This document shows positions 35,459 through 46,246 of a stretch of DNA of 64,000 nt, one piece after another; positions within the stretch are counted from its first letter, which is position 1, and each line of letters begins with the position of its first letter. Made by a program: the position numbers and the translations under genes. The notes under the pieces are model-generated. The model was given only the letters and a program-made list of their open reading frames with translations. It ran no database searches and had not been told where the DNA came from. The stretch is from Corynebacterium hindlerae (GTDB lineage: Bacteria; Actinomycetota; Actinomycetes; Mycobacteriales; Mycobacteriaceae), in contig NZ_CP059833.1 in the NCBI RefSeq assembly GCF_014117265.1, forward strand, positions 2,511,069 to 2,575,068, given 5' to 3'.

Positions 35459-37384
35459 GTGACTCAAGCAGACAGCGCCACAGCCAACGACGGCGCTACC
35501 ACCAACCTCGGCGCACTCCGTATGCCAGAACTTCGCAAAATCGCAGAAGAACGTGGCATTCGAGGAATCTCCGGACTGCGAAAGTCGGAACTGATCGCTG
35601 CGATCCAATCCGGCGGAAAAGCACCTAAGGCGGCAAAGGCCGCGAAAGAAAAAGCGCCCGATGCGCCGGCCGTAACCGACAGCGCTGCAGCGGAAAAGCC
35701 AGCTGAAAAAGCAGCTCCACGGCGTCGCCGCGCCACCGCTACCACCGCGGAGACCCGCGCCAAGGACGAGGCTGCAACCGCAGCTCAGTCCAGTGACACT
35801 CCTGAGCAGGAAACAGCCGGTGACAACAACGCAGCTGAGGGTGGCAACACCAGCGAAAACAAGTACGAGTCCCGCTCCGCTGCCCGCCGTGCTCGTCGCA
35901 ACCGCGCCCGTTCCGCACAGCGCGAAGAAGCACGTGAGGAAGCGCGCGAAGAAGCGCAGGACCAGTCCACCGCGGACAACAAGTCCGAATCCGCGGCCGA
36001 TGGCGGTGACCAAGGTGAGCGCACTGACCGCTCCGAGCGCTCCGAGCGCTCCGAGCGTGACGACGAGCGCGGTGACCGTGGGGATCGCGGTGACCGTGGG
36101 GATCGCGGTGAGCGCCGTGGCCGTCGCAACCGCCGCGATCGCGGTCGCAACCGTCGCGACCGGGACAATCGCGACAACCGCGACAACGAGGAAGTTCGCG
36201 AGGACGATGTCCTGCAGGCAGTCGCCGGCATCTTGGACATCGTGGACAACAATGTCGCATTCGTGCGTACCACCGGTTACCAGGCTGGCCAGGCTGATGT
36301 CTTTGTCACCCAGCAGATGATCCGCAAGTTCGGGCTGCGCCGAGGCGACGCTATCACTGGCCAGGTGAAGATGCCGCGCGAAGGCCAGCACCACGGGGGT
36401 GGCCGTAACCGTCAGAAGTACAACGCCTTGGTCCGCGTTGACTCGGTGAATGGCAAGACTGTGGAGGAAGCTCGCAACCGCCCAGAGTTTGCCAAGCTCA
36501 CACCGCTGTACCCGAACCAGCGCCTGCGCCTGGAGACCGATCCGAAAATCCTGACCACCCGCGTGATCGACCTGATCATGCCGATTGGTAAAGGTCAGCG
36601 TGCCCTGATCGTCTCCCCGCCAAAGGCCGGTAAGACGACGATCCTGCAGAACATCGCTAACGCTATCGCGACGAATAACCCTGAGTGCTACCTGATGGTG
36701 GTGCTGGTTGATGAGCGTCCGGAAGAAGTGACGGACATGCAGCGCAGCGTCAAGGGTGAGGTCATTGCATCCACCTTCGACCGCCCGCCAAGCGAGCACA
36801 CCGCCGTCGCCGAGCTGGCCATCGAGCGTGCTAAGCGCCTGGTGGAGCAGGGACAGGACGTGGTGGTTCTCCTGGACTCCATCACCCGCCTGGGGCGTGC
36901 CTACAACAACAGCTCCCCAGCCTCGGGCCGTATCCTGTCCGGTGGTGTGGACTCCAACGCGCTGTACCCGCCAAAGCGTTTCCTGGGTGCTGCCCGCAAC
37001 ATCGAAAACGGTGGCTCCCTCACGATTATCGCCACCGCCATGGTGGAGACCGGTTCCGCCGGTGACACCGTGATCTTCGAGGAATTCAAGGGCACCGGCA
37101 ACGCTGAGCTCAAGCTGGATCGTAAGATTTCCGAGCGTCGCGTGTTCCCAGCCGTGGACGTGAATCCGTCCGGCACCCGCAAGGACGAGCTGCTGCTGGC
37201 CCCTGAGGAAGCACGCATCATGCACAAGCTGCGTCGCATCCTTTCGGCTCTGGACAACCAGCAGGCGATTGACCTGCTGATCAAGCAGCTGAAGAAGACC
37301 AAGTCGAACGGCGAGTTCCTCATGCAGGTCGCGTCGTCCGCTCCTATGGCTGCGTCTGCGACCGGCGAGGAGGATTTCTCCTAA
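35459..37384 (+). CDS. rho: Transcription termination factor Rho
   Basis: Hexameric RNA helicase that ends transcription. 641 residues from GTG 35459, chosen because GAAAGGACC stands just upstream. The N-terminal Rho domain ([27 protein letters not shown]) is followed by a long disordered insert at about 50-240 rich in Arg, Asp and Glu, as in other actinobacterial Rho proteins, then the RNA-binding domain ([13 protein letters not shown]) and the ATPase with Walker A PPKAGKTT and Walker [13 protein letters not shown] leader of about 200 bases precedes it, fitting autoregulation. Its TAA overlaps the prfA ATG by one base. Confidence 0.96.
   Translation: MTQADSATANDGATTNLGALRMPELRKIAEERGIRGISGLRKSELIAAIQSGGKAPKAAKAAKEKAPDAPAVTDSAAAEKPAEKAAPRRRRATATTAETRAKDEAATAAQSSDTPEQETAGDNNAAEGGNTSENKYESRSAARRARRNRARSAQREEAREEAREEAQDQSTADNKSESAADGGDQGERTDRSERSERSERDDERGDRGDRGDRGDRGERRGRRNRRDRGRNRRDRDNRDNRDNEEVREDDVLQAVAGILDIVDNNVAFVRTTGYQAGQADVFVTQQMIRKFGLRRGDAITGQVKMPREGQHHGGGRNRQKYNALVRVDSVNGKTVEEARNRPEFAKLTPLYPNQRLRLETDPKILTTRVIDLIMPIGKGQRALIVSPPKAGKTTILQNIANAIATNNPECYLMVVLVDERPEEVTDMQRSVKGEVIASTFDRPPSEHTAVAELAIERAKRLVEQGQDVVVLLDSITRLGRAYNNSSPASGRILSGGVDSNALYPPKRFLGAARNIENGGSLTIIATAMVETGSAGDTVIFEEFKGTGNAELKLDRKISERRVFPAVDVNPSGTRKDELLLAPEEARIMHKLRRILSALDNQQAIDLLIKQLKKTKSNGEFLMQVASSAPMAASATGEEDFS
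36031..36106 (+). repeat. In-frame tandem repeats in rho
   Basis: CTCCGAGCG three times (36031-36057; Ser-Glu-Arg repeats), then an 18-bp unit twice (36071-36088 and 36089-36106; Gly-Asp-Arg-Gly-Asp-Arg). They encode the charged disordered insert and could vary in copy number. Confidence 0.8.
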
Positions 37385-38457
37385 TGGCCGCAGAGGTTTC
37401 AGTTGTCGACGATATCCTCTCCGAGTACCAGGGCCTCGAGGCCCAGATGCAGGACCCGGAGTTTGCGAACGACGCTGCCCAGGTGCGCAAGGTAGGCAAG
37501 CGATACTCCGAGCTGCAGCCGATCATCAACGTGTACCGGGAGCTGTCCCAGGCGAAGGAAGATCTGGCAGAGGCGAAGGAACTGGCCTACGAGGATCACG
37601 ATTTCCAGGCGGAGGTCGATCGCCTCGAGCCACGTGTGCTTGAGCTGGAAGAGCAGCTTACCGATCTGCTCGCGCCACGTGATCCGCACGATGGTGATGA
37701 CATCGTCATGGAGATCAAGGCTGGTGCTGGCGGTGAAGAAGCCGCTCTGTTCGCCGGTGACCTGCTGAAGATGTACCAGAAATACTGCGAAAAGCATGGC
37801 TTTAGCACCGAAATTCTGGGTCTTGCTGAGTCGGATCTGGGCGGCGTCAAGGACATCACCCTGTCCATCCGTTCCAAGACGCCTTCCCGCGATGGGGCGT
37901 GGAGCGTGTTCAAGTTTGAAGGTGGAGTGCACCGCGTGCAGCGCATCCCCGTCACTGAATCTCAGGGCCGCATTCAGACCTCCGCAGCTGGTGTGCTGGT
38001 GTACCCGGAGCCAGACGAGATTGAAGACGTGCAGATTGATGAGAAGGATCTGCGCGTTGACGTCTATCGTTCCTCCGGTAAGGGTGGCCAGGGCGTGAAC
38101 ACGACAGACTCCGCTGTCCGTCTGACCCACCTGCCCACCGGCCTGGTGGTGACGTGTCAGAAGGAACGTTCCCAGATCCAGAACAAGGCCCGCGCCATGC
38201 AGGTGCTGGCAGCCCGGTTGCAGCAGATGCAGGAAGAAGCTGCGGAAGCGGAAGCCGCTGAGGGGCGCGCTGCTCAGGTGCGCACCATGGACCGCTCCGA
38301 GCGTATCCGCACCTACAACTGGCCGGAGAACCGCATCTCCGACCACCGCATTAACTACAAGTCCAACAACCTCGACGCCGTCCTCGGTGGAGACATGGAT
38401 GACTTGTTCGCTGCGCTTCAGGCAGCTGATCGCGCAGCGCGACTCGAAGCCGAGTAA
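37384..38457 (+). CDS. prfA: Peptide chain release factor 1
   Basis: RF1, recognises UAA and UAG. 357 residues. The catalytic loop [20 protein letters not shown] near 230 has the GGQ tripeptide, methylated by the product of the next gene. [15 protein letters not shown] precedes it. The start overlaps the rho stop by one base and its stop abuts the prmC ATG, the conserved corynebacterial order. Confidence 0.97.
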   Translation: MAAEVSVVDDILSEYQGLEAQMQDPEFANDAAQVRKVGKRYSELQPIINVYRELSQAKEDLAEAKELAYEDHDFQAEVDRLEPRVLELEEQLTDLLAPRDPHDGDDIVMEIKAGAGGEEAALFAGDLLKMYQKYCEKHGFSTEILGLAESDLGGVKDITLSIRSKTPSRDGAWSVFKFEGGVHRVQRIPVTESQGRIQTSAAGVLVYPEPDEIEDVQIDEKDLRVDVYRSSGKGGQGVNTTDSAVRLTHLPTGLVVTCQKERSQIQNKARAMQVLAARLQQMQEEAAEAEAAEGRAAQVRTMDRSERIRTYNWPENRISDHRINYKSNNLDAVLGGDMDDLFAALQAADRAARLEAE

Positions 38458-39297
38458 ATGACGGACGTGTCCCAGGCCGTCAAGGCAGCAGCAGCCACCC
38501 TCGCCGACGCGGGGGTGGCATCGCCGCTTCACGACGCCCAGTCCCTCGCAGCCTGGTGCCTTGGCATCAGTCGCATGGACCTGTTCCTGCACGGCGCCGA
38601 TGAGATGCCCGCCGAATACAGCGAGCTCATTGCGCGTCGCGCCGGCCGCGAACCGCTGCAGCACATCGTGGGCAGCGCGCCAGTCGGCCACCTCGATCTC
38701 CTAGTGGGGCCGGGGGTTTTTGTGCCTCGTCCAGAAACCGAACTCATTGGTGACTGGGCGGTGCAGCGATTGCGGGGGATGGGCGTCGATAAGCCGTGCG
38801 TGGTCGACCTATGCACCGGCAGCGGTACCCTGGCCGCTTACGTCGCGTCGTTGGTGCCCTCTGCCCTGGTCACAGCCGTGGAAATCGACCCGCAGGCGAT
38901 GACCTGGGCGCAGCGTAACCTCGATCCGCTCGGTGTACGCACTGTGCTTGGCGACGCCACCGCCCCCGATCTCTTGACGAACCTCAATGGGCGGTGCGAC
39001 ATGGTTCTTAGCAACCCGCCGTACGTGCCCGAAACCACCCCTGTGGAACCGGAAGTGCGGGCCGACCCGCACCACGCCGTGTTCAGCGGCGAAAGCGGGA
39101 TGGACGTCATCACCGCGATGGCGCCCACCATTTACCGGCTCCTTGCCCCCGGCGGAGTCACAGCCATCGAACATGACGACGCGACAGCCGACCTCGTGTG
39201 CGCAGTGCTGGAACAGTACGGTTTTGAAGAAATCATCTCCCATCAGGATCTTGGCGGGAGAGATCGCTACGTGACCGCGATGAAACCAGCAGAGTAA
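38458..39297 (+). CDS. prmC: Release factor glutamine N5-methyltransferase
   Basis: HemK/PrmC, methylates the Gln of GGQ in release factors with SAM. 279 residues: N-terminal helical domain, SAM loop VDLCTGSGTLAAYVASL at about 115-131 and the substrate motif SNPPYVPE near 184. ATG follows the prfA stop with no spacer. Length and neighbours fit exactly. Confidence 0.95.
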   Translation: MTDVSQAVKAAAATLADAGVASPLHDAQSLAAWCLGISRMDLFLHGADEMPAEYSELIARRAGREPLQHIVGSAPVGHLDLLVGPGVFVPRPETELIGDWAVQRLRGMGVDKPCVVDLCTGSGTLAAYVASLVPSALVTAVEIDPQAMTWAQRNLDPLGVRTVLGDATAPDLLTNLNGRCDMVLSNPPYVPETTPVEPEVRADPHHAVFSGESGMDVITAMAPTIYRLLAPGGVTAIEHDDATADLVCAVLEQYGFEEIISHQDLGGRDRYVTAMKPAE

Positions 39298-39336
39298 ACT
39301 ATTCGTTTGATTACCCCAATTCACAAGGAGTTCACC

Positions 39337-39987
39337 GTGAGCCGTATCTACGACTGTCAAGACCCAGCGACCCGGGCACTCGGCCTGCGCGCCGCCACCG
39401 ACGCAGTGCGTTCCGGACGCCTCGTGGTCATGCCCACGGACACGTTGTACGGACTCGGCTGCGACGCCTTCGACAACCAGGCTGTAGCGAGCCTCCTCCA
39501 GACCAAGCACCGCGGCCCTGACATGCCCGTTCCGGTCCTCGTGGGATCCTGGGACACCATCCAAGGCCTGGTCCACACCTACTCGGAGCAGGCCCGCACC
39601 CTCGTCGAAGCATTCTGGCCCGGCGGCCTGTCCATCGTGGTACCGCAAGCCCCGTCGCTCACCTGGAACTTGGGCGATACTCGCGGCACCGTCATGCTGC
39701 GCATGCCACTACACCCCGTGGCCATTGAACTGCTGCGTGAGACCGGTCCGATGGCCGTGTCCTCCGCAAATATTTCCGGACACACCCCACCGACCACGGC
39801 CGTGGCCGCGAAACAGCAGCTCGGAAATGCCGTCAATGTGTACCTCGACGGCGGCGAGTGCCCAGTAGGTAAACCATCGTCCATCGTCGATCTCTCCGGA
39901 CCGGCGCCGCGCCTGCTCCGCGAAGGGGCCATCTCCGCCGAAGAGATCGCCACGGTACTAGGAGTGACTGCAGAAAGCCTACGCTGA
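39337..39987 (+). CDS. Threonylcarbamoyl-AMP synthase (Sua5/YwlC/TsaC)
   Basis: Makes threonylcarbamoyl-AMP for the t6A37 modification of ANN-decoding tRNAs. 216 residues; YrdC fold. VVMPTDTLYGLGCDAF at about 27-42, the FWPGGLSIVV loop near 90 and AVSSANISGH near 145 are family signatures. GTG at 39337 is preferred over an upstream TTG because AAGGAG lies seven bases ahead. In the prfA-prmC operon as in many bacteria. Confidence 0.93.
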   Translation: MSRIYDCQDPATRALGLRAATDAVRSGRLVVMPTDTLYGLGCDAFDNQAVASLLQTKHRGPDMPVPVLVGSWDTIQGLVHTYSEQARTLVEAFWPGGLSIVVPQAPSLTWNLGDTRGTVMLRMPLHPVAIELLRETGPMAVSSANISGHTPPTTAVAAKQQLGNAVNVYLDGGECPVGKPSSIVDLSGPAPRLLREGAISAEEIATVLGVTAESLR

Positions 39988-39988
39988 T

Positions 39989-41146
39989 ATGGGAACCGGG
40001 GCAGTGGGGGTACCACTGCGGGAAATCGCGCTCGTCATTGTCGTGGCGACTGCGGTCACCTTCCTCACCACCGGCATCATTAGGCACATTATGGTGCGGT
40101 GGGGAAAGCTCGCCGCCATCCGCGACCGCGACGTACACACCGTGCCCAAGCCGCGGCTCGGTGGCGTTGCCATGTTCTCTGGGTTTTTGTGCTCGGTCTA
40201 CCTAGCAGGCCTGCTGCCGGCCCTCACCCGTGGTTTTCGTCCCGTGACACCGGAAATGGACGCGGTGGTGTGGGCCGGATTCGTGATTGTGATCGTGGGA
40301 GTGCTCGATGACCTCTTCGAGCTCGATGCCGTCACTAAACTTATCGGCCAGCTGGCCGGAGCAGTGGTGATGAGCCTACTCGGCCTGTCCTGGACCCTGC
40401 TGTACATGCCGTTTGACGGCGGGTCCACCGTTTTTCTCGACCAAGTCCAGTCAACAATCTTGACTACACTGTTTACGGTCATGCTCATCAACGCCATCAA
40501 CTTTGTCGATGGGCTGGACGGGCTCGCCGCGGGGCTCGGAATGATTGCGGCGTTAGCGATCCTCGCGTTCTCACTAACCGTGCTCTACGACCAAGGCGGC
40601 ACCGTCGCGGCATATCCGCCGGCGATCATCGCAGCTGCGCTTTTCGGCATGTGTGCCGGATTCCTGCCCCACAATTTTGAGCCCTCACGTATTTTCATGG
40701 GTGACTCTGGATCCATGCTGATCGGACTGCTGCTAGCGGCAGCTGCAACCTCAGCCTCTGGCAAGATCAACATGACCCTGTATGGCCCCGCTGATATCGT
40801 GGCCACGTTGTCCCCGTTCATCGTGGTGATAGCCGCAGTGTTTATCCCCACACTGGACCTAGTGCTGGCAGTTATCCGCCGTGTATCCAAAGGACAGTCG
40901 CCTTTCACGGCAGACAAGATGCATCTGCACCACAGGCTGTTGGCCTTGGGGCATTCTCACCGCCATGTAGTCCTGGTGTTATACGCCTGGGTGACGGTGG
41001 TTGCTTTCGGTGCAGTGGGTTTTACGGTTTTTCCTGCCCGGGTCGCGCTCGGCGGCATTGCCATCGGCATCGTACTCGCCATCGCATGGACGCTCATACC
41101 GCTGCGAAGGAGTCGGTGGGGTAGGGTAGCAGCTTATGACAAGTGA
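39989..41146 (+). CDS. wecA: Undecaprenyl/decaprenyl-phosphate GlcNAc-1-phosphate transferase
   Basis: MraY/WecA-family membrane glycosyltransferase, 385 residues, 10-11 helices. It starts the arabinogalactan linker by putting GlcNAc-1-P on decaprenyl phosphate (Rfe/WecA role in mycobacteria). Signatures: DRDVHTVPKPRLGGVAMF at about 46-63, NAINFVDGLDGLAAG at about 169-183, FMGDSGSMLIG near 235 and KMHLHHRLLALGHSHR near 310. Its start follows the Sua5 stop by one base; its end overlaps atpI by 11 bases. Confidence 0.92.
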   Translation: MGTGAVGVPLREIALVIVVATAVTFLTTGIIRHIMVRWGKLAAIRDRDVHTVPKPRLGGVAMFSGFLCSVYLAGLLPALTRGFRPVTPEMDAVVWAGFVIVIVGVLDDLFELDAVTKLIGQLAGAVVMSLLGLSWTLLYMPFDGGSTVFLDQVQSTILTTLFTVMLINAINFVDGLDGLAAGLGMIAALAILAFSLTVLYDQGGTVAAYPPAIIAAALFGMCAGFLPHNFEPSRIFMGDSGSMLIGLLLAAAATSASGKINMTLYGPADIVATLSPFIVVIAAVFIPTLDLVLAVIRRVSKGQSPFTADKMHLHHRLLALGHSHRHVVLVLYAWVTVVAFGAVGFTVFPARVALGGIAIGIVLAIAWTLIPLRRSRWGRVAAYDK

Positions 41147-41546
41147 GTATGACGACCATCGGCGCCCTTTGCTACGGGCGCTCAAATTTGGTTGGATCGG
41201 CCTGCTGATCGTTACCGTGGCATCGCTCGCGCTCTGGGGAGGCATCCGGGAGTTGCCAGGAATTTGGGGCGCGCTCCTGGGGGCAGCGATCGGGGGTGGC
41301 TTCCTGTTGTTGACTGTGTTGAGTGTGTTGATAACGGCGAACTCCACTCCAGCAACCACCGGGGCTATCGTGTTGGGTAGCTGGTTGCTCAAGATCGTGG
41401 TGCTTCTGATCATCATGTATGTGCTTAAAGACCTGCAATTTTATGATCGTGTAGCCTTCGTGGTCACCGTTGCTCTAGCCCTCGTTGTGGTGCTCGCGGC
41501 GGAGGCGTGGGGGGTAGTTACATCTAAGGTCACATACGTGTCCTAA
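41136..41546 (+). CDS. atpI: AtpI-like ATP synthase assembly protein
   Basis: 136 residues, four membrane helices, no catalytic motif. By position just before atpB and by size it is the ATP synthase I protein, thought to help c-ring assembly or cation uptake. Starts inside wecA (11-base overlap). A terminator hairpin follows at 41616, so wecA-atpI and the atp operon are partly separate. Confidence 0.75.
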   Translation: MTSEYDDHRRPLLRALKFGWIGLLIVTVASLALWGGIRELPGIWGALLGAAIGGGFLLLTVLSVLITANSTPATTGAIVLGSWLLKIVVLLIIMYVLKDLQFYDRVAFVVTVALALVVVLAAEAWGVVTSKVTYVS

Positions 41547-41587
41547 ACCGTTGTTTTTGTACCCCCGAAAATGCCAATCGTTCAACG

Positions 41588-41603
41588 TGTGACCCACCTT
41601 ACA
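41588..41603. promoter_or_regulatory. GlxR-like site upstream of the atp operon
   Basis: TGTGACCCACCTTACA matches the corynebacterial cAMP-GlxR consensus TGTGA-N6-TCACA at 9 of 10 fixed bases. It lies about 115 bases before the candidate atp promoter. Binding not shown. Confidence 0.35.
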
Positions 41604-41615
41604 AAGTGGTGAAAT

Positions 41616-41653
41616 GCCCGGTCAGGATAGGTTTCCTGCCGGGCGTTACATTT
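41616..41653 (+). terminator. Terminator after atpI
   Basis: GCCCGG-T-CAGGA, six-base loop, TCCTG-CCGGGC, followed by GTTACATTTT. Ten or more pairs with one bulged T. Confidence 0.65.
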
Positions 41654-41677
41654 TGATAAAACTACCCCCCGCGCAAC

Positions 41678-41708
41678 TTGGGTAAAACTCATTCACACCT
41701 GCTAGTCT
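41678..41708 (+). promoter_or_regulatory. Possible atp operon promoter
   Basis: TTGGGT (41678-41683), 19 bases, TAGTCT (41703-41708). A leader of about 200 bases to atpB follows. The 363-base spacer 41547-41909 holds this, the terminator and the GlxR-like site, and no further gene I can support. Confidence 0.3.
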
Positions 41709-41909
41709 GCATAGCGGGCAACTTCCATCAGGAACCGTAACTTTTATGCTGCGGGGAAACGACTGATGGGGTTTCTCCGCAGGTTCACTTTGATGATGTG
41801 CGACGGAGTCCAAGGTGAATCAGGCAAGATTTTTAGACCTCCATCGCACCGCTTTTGCGAAAAAGCGGCCCGAACACGGGAGAGAACGCTGAGCGTTACA
41901 ACACTGTCC

Positions 41910-42722
41910 ATGAAGGGTGAGTTTCACGCACCTAATCTGGACCATGAACTTTTCCCGGGGCACGTAACCGAAGCTGGCGAAAAGGTAGGCCTCTGGCTGA
42001 CCGACGTTGCCAACAACTGGTTTGCACTTGATCGTTTGATGCTGATTCGTCTTTTGATGACTCTCATCCTCGCGGTCTTCTTTGTTATCGCAATGCGCAG
42101 CCCGAAGCTCATCCCTTCTGGCGTGCAGAACTTCGCAGAACTCTGTCTTGACTTCGTGCGTATTCACATTGCCGAGGACATCCTTGGAAAGAAGGAGGGG
42201 CGTCGGTTCCTTCCGGTCATCGCGACTATCTTCTTCCTGGTTCTCTTCATGAACGCGCCAACCGTCATTCCAGGAATGAACATTTCTCCAAACGTCCGTA
42301 TCGGTATGCCACTGGTACTGGCTCTGTTTGGATACGTGGTCTTCATCTACGCCGGCGCAAAGCGCTACGGCTTCTTCAAGTACATGAAGTCCTCCGTGGT
42401 TATTCCTAACCTCCCTTGGGCACTCCACCTCCTGGTGGTCCCACTCGAGTTCTTCTCGACGTTCATCATGCGACCTGCCACTCTGACTCTCCGTCTTTTG
42501 GCAAACATGCTGGCTGGCCACATCATTCTGGTGCTGCTGTTCTCTGCTACGAACTTCTTCTTCTGGCAGTTCAACGGCTGGACCGCCCTGTCTGGCGTGA
42601 CCATCCTGGCCGCGATTGCGTTCACGTTCTTCGAGCTGCTGGTCGTCTTCCTGCAGGCATACATCTTTGCTCTGTTGGTTGCCGTCTACATCGAACTTTC
42701 GCTGCACGCAGACGAACACTAA
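41910..42722 (+). CDS. atpB: ATP synthase F0 subunit a
   Basis: 270 residues from MKGEFHAPNLD, the start used by the C. glutamicum protein; the frame is open another 48 codons upstream, but that sequence is the operon leader. Six helices; TLRLLANMLAGHIILVL carries the essential Arg of the proton half-channel, and the C-terminal FLQAYIFALLVAVYIELS is the family end. Forms the proton path with the c-ring. Confidence 0.95.
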   Translation: MKGEFHAPNLDHELFPGHVTEAGEKVGLWLTDVANNWFALDRLMLIRLLMTLILAVFFVIAMRSPKLIPSGVQNFAELCLDFVRIHIAEDILGKKEGRRFLPVIATIFFLVLFMNAPTVIPGMNISPNVRIGMPLVLALFGYVVFIYAGAKRYGFFKYMKSSVVIPNLPWALHLLVVPLEFFSTFIMRPATLTLRLLANMLAGHIILVLLFSATNFFFWQFNGWTALSGVTILAAIAFTFFELLVVFLQAYIFALLVAVYIELSLHADEH

Positions 42723-42757
42723 CCCCCGCGGAGCTGCAACGGCTCCAAAACATCTGA

Positions 42758-43063
<306 letters not shown>

Positions 43064-43100
43064 TCGAACAGACCTCGATAGCTAAAGAAAGCACAGGATT

Positions 43101-43670
43101 ATGACGAACGTCATCACTTACCTCGCTGCAGAGGGAGGTGGACTGCCTCTCGAGACCGGCAACTCACCTCTGCTCCCAGCGCCATACGACATCGTCTGGT
43201 CCCTCGTTCCGCTCATCGTCGTCCTGTTGATTTTCTGGAAGCTCGTTCTTCCGAAGTTCCAGGAGGTCCTGACTGAGCGTGAGGACCGGATTAAGGGTGG
43301 CATCCAGCGCGCAGAGGCTGCACAGGCCGAAGCCAAGGCCGCTCTTGAGAAGTACAACGCACAGCTGGCTGAGGCTCGCGCTGAGGCTGCACAGATCCGC
43401 GAAGAGGCCCGCGAAAAGGGCAAGCAGATCATCGCTGAAATGCAGGCAGAAGCTGTCGAGAACAGCAACCGCATCATCGCAGCTGGTGAAAAGCAGCTTG
43501 AGGCACAGCGCCAGCAGGTTGTCACCGAACTGCGTCAAGAGATGGGCCAGAACTCCATCAATCTTGCTGAGCGCCTGATCGGCGAGCAGCTGTCCGACAA
43601 CGTGAAGCGTTCCGGAACGATTGACAAGTTCCTGTCCGAGCTCGACACTGTGGCTCCGGCCGGAAAGTAG
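43101..43670 (+). CDS. atpF: ATP synthase F0 subunit b
   Basis: 189 residues: one N-terminal helix ([20 protein letters not shown], about 34-53), then a long Ala/Glu-rich coiled coil that forms the peripheral stalk, ending in a delta-binding tail. Next in the conserved atpBEFHAGDC order. Confidence 0.95.
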   Translation: MTNVITYLAAEGGGLPLETGNSPLLPAPYDIVWSLVPLIVVLLIFWKLVLPKFQEVLTEREDRIKGGIQRAEAAQAEAKAALEKYNAQLAEARAEAAQIREEAREKGKQIIAEMQAEAVENSNRIIAAGEKQLEAQRQQVVTELRQEMGQNSINLAERLIGEQLSDNVKRSGTIDKFLSELDTVAPAGK

Positions 43671-43675
43671 GCGAC

Positions 43676-44494
43676 ATGCACGCAGCTAGCCGCGAAGCAC
43701 TGACGACCACCGCTCAGACCCTGGACCAGTGGATCCAGAACTCTGACCAGGCGATCGCAGCTGCATCCCAAACCGGTGCTGAACTGTTCAGCATCGTTGA
43801 GGTTCTTGACGGCGACCGTGGCTTGCGTGTCGCTGTGGCAGATTCCTCTGCCACCGCCGAGCAGCGTTCTGGCCTGATGCGCACGGTGTTTGCCGGCAAG
43901 GTGTCCCAGATGACTCTGGACCTTGCTGCGGAAGCCGCATCGCGTATCTGGTCAACTCCCCGCGAGTTCCGCACTGGACTCGTCGAACTGGGCCGCCGCG
44001 CCCTGCTGCGTTCTGCTGAAAAGCAGGGCCAGCTGACCCAAGTTGAAGACGAACTCTTCCGTCTCGGTCGCATCCTCAAGGATGAGCCAGAACTTGCTCA
44101 GCTGTTGGGAGACCGCAACACGAAGGCTGACCGGAAGCGCGAGCTTTTGGCCGCTGTCCTCTACGGCAAGGTAACCGCCGTATCTGAGGCGCTGGCTAAG
44201 CAGGCAGTTGGACGCCCAGAGGCAAATCCGATCGACGACATGGCTACCCTGGCCGGCGCTGCTGCAGCGCTGCGTGGCAAGGAAGTCGCAGTAGTCACCT
44301 CGGCTGAGCCACTGAACGCGATCCAGGCTGACCAGTTGGCAGCTAAATTGGGCCGAATTTACGGTCGTGAGATGAGCATCCACACTGAGGTTGATCCCAG
44401 CCTCCTCGGTGGACTGGTCATCCGCGTTGGCGACGAAGTTATCGACGGCAGCACCTCGGGCAAGCTCGAGAAACTCCGCGCAAGCCTCGTCTAG
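43676..44494 (+). CDS. atpH: ATP synthase F1 subunit delta
   Basis: 272 residues, longer than the E. coli delta (177) as usual in actinobacteria, where an N-terminal extension adds to the stator. The C-terminal signature region VDPSLLGGLVIRVGDEVIDGS matches the family. Begins six bases after the atpF stop. Confidence 0.94.
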   Translation: MHAASREALTTTAQTLDQWIQNSDQAIAAASQTGAELFSIVEVLDGDRGLRVAVADSSATAEQRSGLMRTVFAGKVSQMTLDLAAEAASRIWSTPREFRTGLVELGRRALLRSAEKQGQLTQVEDELFRLGRILKDEPELAQLLGDRNTKADRKRELLAAVLYGKVTAVSEALAKQAVGRPEANPIDDMATLAGAAAALRGKEVAVVTSAEPLNAIQADQLAAKLGRIYGREMSIHTEVDPSLLGGLVIRVGDEVIDGSTSGKLEKLRASLV

Positions 44495-44551
44495 AACACG
44501 ACTAATAGAAGACAAAAATTGCTGGAAGAAACAACCGAGAGCAGGAAGAAC

Positions 44552-46192
44552 ATGGCGGAGCTGACGATCTCCTCCGATGAGATCCGTAGCGCGATTGCGA
44601 ACTACACCTCGAGCTACTCCCCGGAGGCCTCCCGTGAGGAGGTCGGCGTGGTCATTTCGGCAGCTGACGGTATTGCCCAGGTTTCTGGTCTGCCGTCTGT
44701 TATGGCGAATGAGCTGCTCGAGTTCCCAAACGGCGTCATTGGCGTCGCACAGAACCTCGACACCGACCGTATCGGCGTCGTTATTTTGGGCAACTACGAG
44801 ACTCTTACTGAGGGCGACGAAGTAAAGCGGACCGGCGAGGTCCTTTCCATTCCGGTCGGAGATGCATTCCTCGGCCGCGTTATTAACCCACTGGGTCAGC
44901 CTATCGACGGCCTTGGCGCCATCGAGAAGGAAGAAGACCGCGTCCTGGAACTGCAGGCACCATCCGTGCTGCAGCGCCAGCCGGTTGAAGAGCCATTGGC
45001 AACTGGTATCAAGGCAATCGACGCGATGACCCCAATCGGTCGCGGTCAGCGTCAGCTGATCATTGGTGACCGTAAGACTGGTAAGACCGCAGTCTGCATC
45101 GATACCATCCTTAACCAGAAGGCAAACTGGGAGTCCGGCGATGTCAACAAGCAGGTGCGCTGCATCTACGTTGCCATCGGCCAGAAGGGCTCGACCATTG
45201 CCGCAGTCCGCAAGACCCTCGAAGAGCACGGCGCTCTGGAGTACACCACCATCGTGGCAGCTCCAGCATCTGACTCCGCCGGCTTCAAGTGGCTCGCACC
45301 TTTCGCTGGTGCAGCACTGGGTCAGCACTGGATGTACCAGGGCAAGCACGTCCTGGTTATTTACGATGATCTGACCAAGCAGGCAGAAGCCTACCGTGCG
45401 ATCTCCCTGCTGCTGCGCCGCCCACCAGGCCGCGAGGCTTACCCAGGTGACGTGTTCTACCTGCACTCCCGTCTGCTGGAACGTGCTGCAAAGCTTTCCG
45501 ACGACATGGGCAAGGGTTCCATGACGGCACTGCCGATCATCGAAACCAAGGCAAACGACGTTTCTGCCTTCATTCCTACCAACGTGATTTCCATCACCGA
45601 CGGCCAGGTCTTCCTCGAGTCTGACCTGTTCAACCAGGGTGTCCGCCCTGCTATTAACGTTGGTGTGTCGGTGTCCCGTGTTGGTGGTGCTGCACAGACC
45701 AAGGGCATGAAGAAGGTCGCAGGTTCCCTGCGTCTGGACCTTGCCGCTTACCGTGACCTCGAGGCATTCGCTGCGTTCGCTTCTGACCTGGATGCTGCAT
45801 CCAAGGCTCAGCTGCAGCGTGGTCAGCGCCTCGTCGAGCTGCTCAAGCAGCCAGAGAGCTCTCCTCAGCCGGTGGAATACCAGATCGTTTCCATCTTCCT
45901 GGCTGGCGAAGGCCACTTCGATAACGTTCCCGTCGAAGATGTCCGTCGCTTCGAGGCTGAGCTGCAGGACTACCTGAAGCAGCACGCTGCAGGCGTTTAC
46001 GAGCAGATCGAAGGTGGCGCTGCGCTGTCCGACGACTCCAAGCAGGCTCTGATTGCTGGCACCGAAGATTTCAAGCGTATCTTCGTCACCAGCGAGGGCG
46101 CTCCAGTCATCGGTGAGCCAGAGGCCGCTCCTCTCGCTGAGGGCGAGCTCGGTAAAGAGCAGCTGAACGTCTCCCGCAAGGTGAACAAGTAA
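44552..46192 (+). CDS. atpA: ATP synthase F1 subunit alpha
   Basis: 546 residues from [16 protein letters not shown] precedes this ATG, and an upstream in-frame TTG is not preferred. Non-catalytic nucleotide-binding subunit: P-loop GDRKTGKTA near 170, the [12 protein letters not shown] region near 270, and the signature [17 protein letters not shown] near 368. Confidence 0.97.
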   Translation: MAELTISSDEIRSAIANYTSSYSPEASREEVGVVISAADGIAQVSGLPSVMANELLEFPNGVIGVAQNLDTDRIGVVILGNYETLTEGDEVKRTGEVLSIPVGDAFLGRVINPLGQPIDGLGAIEKEEDRVLELQAPSVLQRQPVEEPLATGIKAIDAMTPIGRGQRQLIIGDRKTGKTAVCIDTILNQKANWESGDVNKQVRCIYVAIGQKGSTIAAVRKTLEEHGALEYTTIVAAPASDSAGFKWLAPFAGAALGQHWMYQGKHVLVIYDDLTKQAEAYRAISLLLRRPPGREAYPGDVFYLHSRLLERAAKLSDDMGKGSMTALPIIETKANDVSAFIPTNVISITDGQVFLESDLFNQGVRPAINVGVSVSRVGGAAQTKGMKKVAGSLRLDLAAYRDLEAFAAFASDLDAASKAQLQRGQRLVELLKQPESSPQPVEYQIVSIFLAGEGHFDNVPVEDVRRFEAELQDYLKQHAAGVYEQIEGGAALSDDSKQALIAGTEDFKRIFVTSEGAPVIGEPEAAPLAEGELGKEQLNVSRKVNK

Positions 46193-46246
46193 GAAATTAC
46201 TTCACAGGACATTCACCTAAAGCATTAGAAGGGAGGCGTACATACC

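Noticed and set aside
35342..37225. 627-codon ORF antisense to rho
   Set aside because: It is the mirror of rho on the opposite strand; its protein is low-complexity Val/Ala/Thr with no domain, and rho is certain in the other frame. Long antisense frames are common in high-GC genes.
41766..41909. 48-codon N-terminal extension of atpB
   Set aside because: Composition is unlike AtpB, the known family start MKG-FHAP is present at 41910, and the extension lies in the operon leader.
43952..45985. 677-codon ORF antisense to atpH and atpA
   Set aside because: Same reason: opposite-strand shadow of conserved genes.
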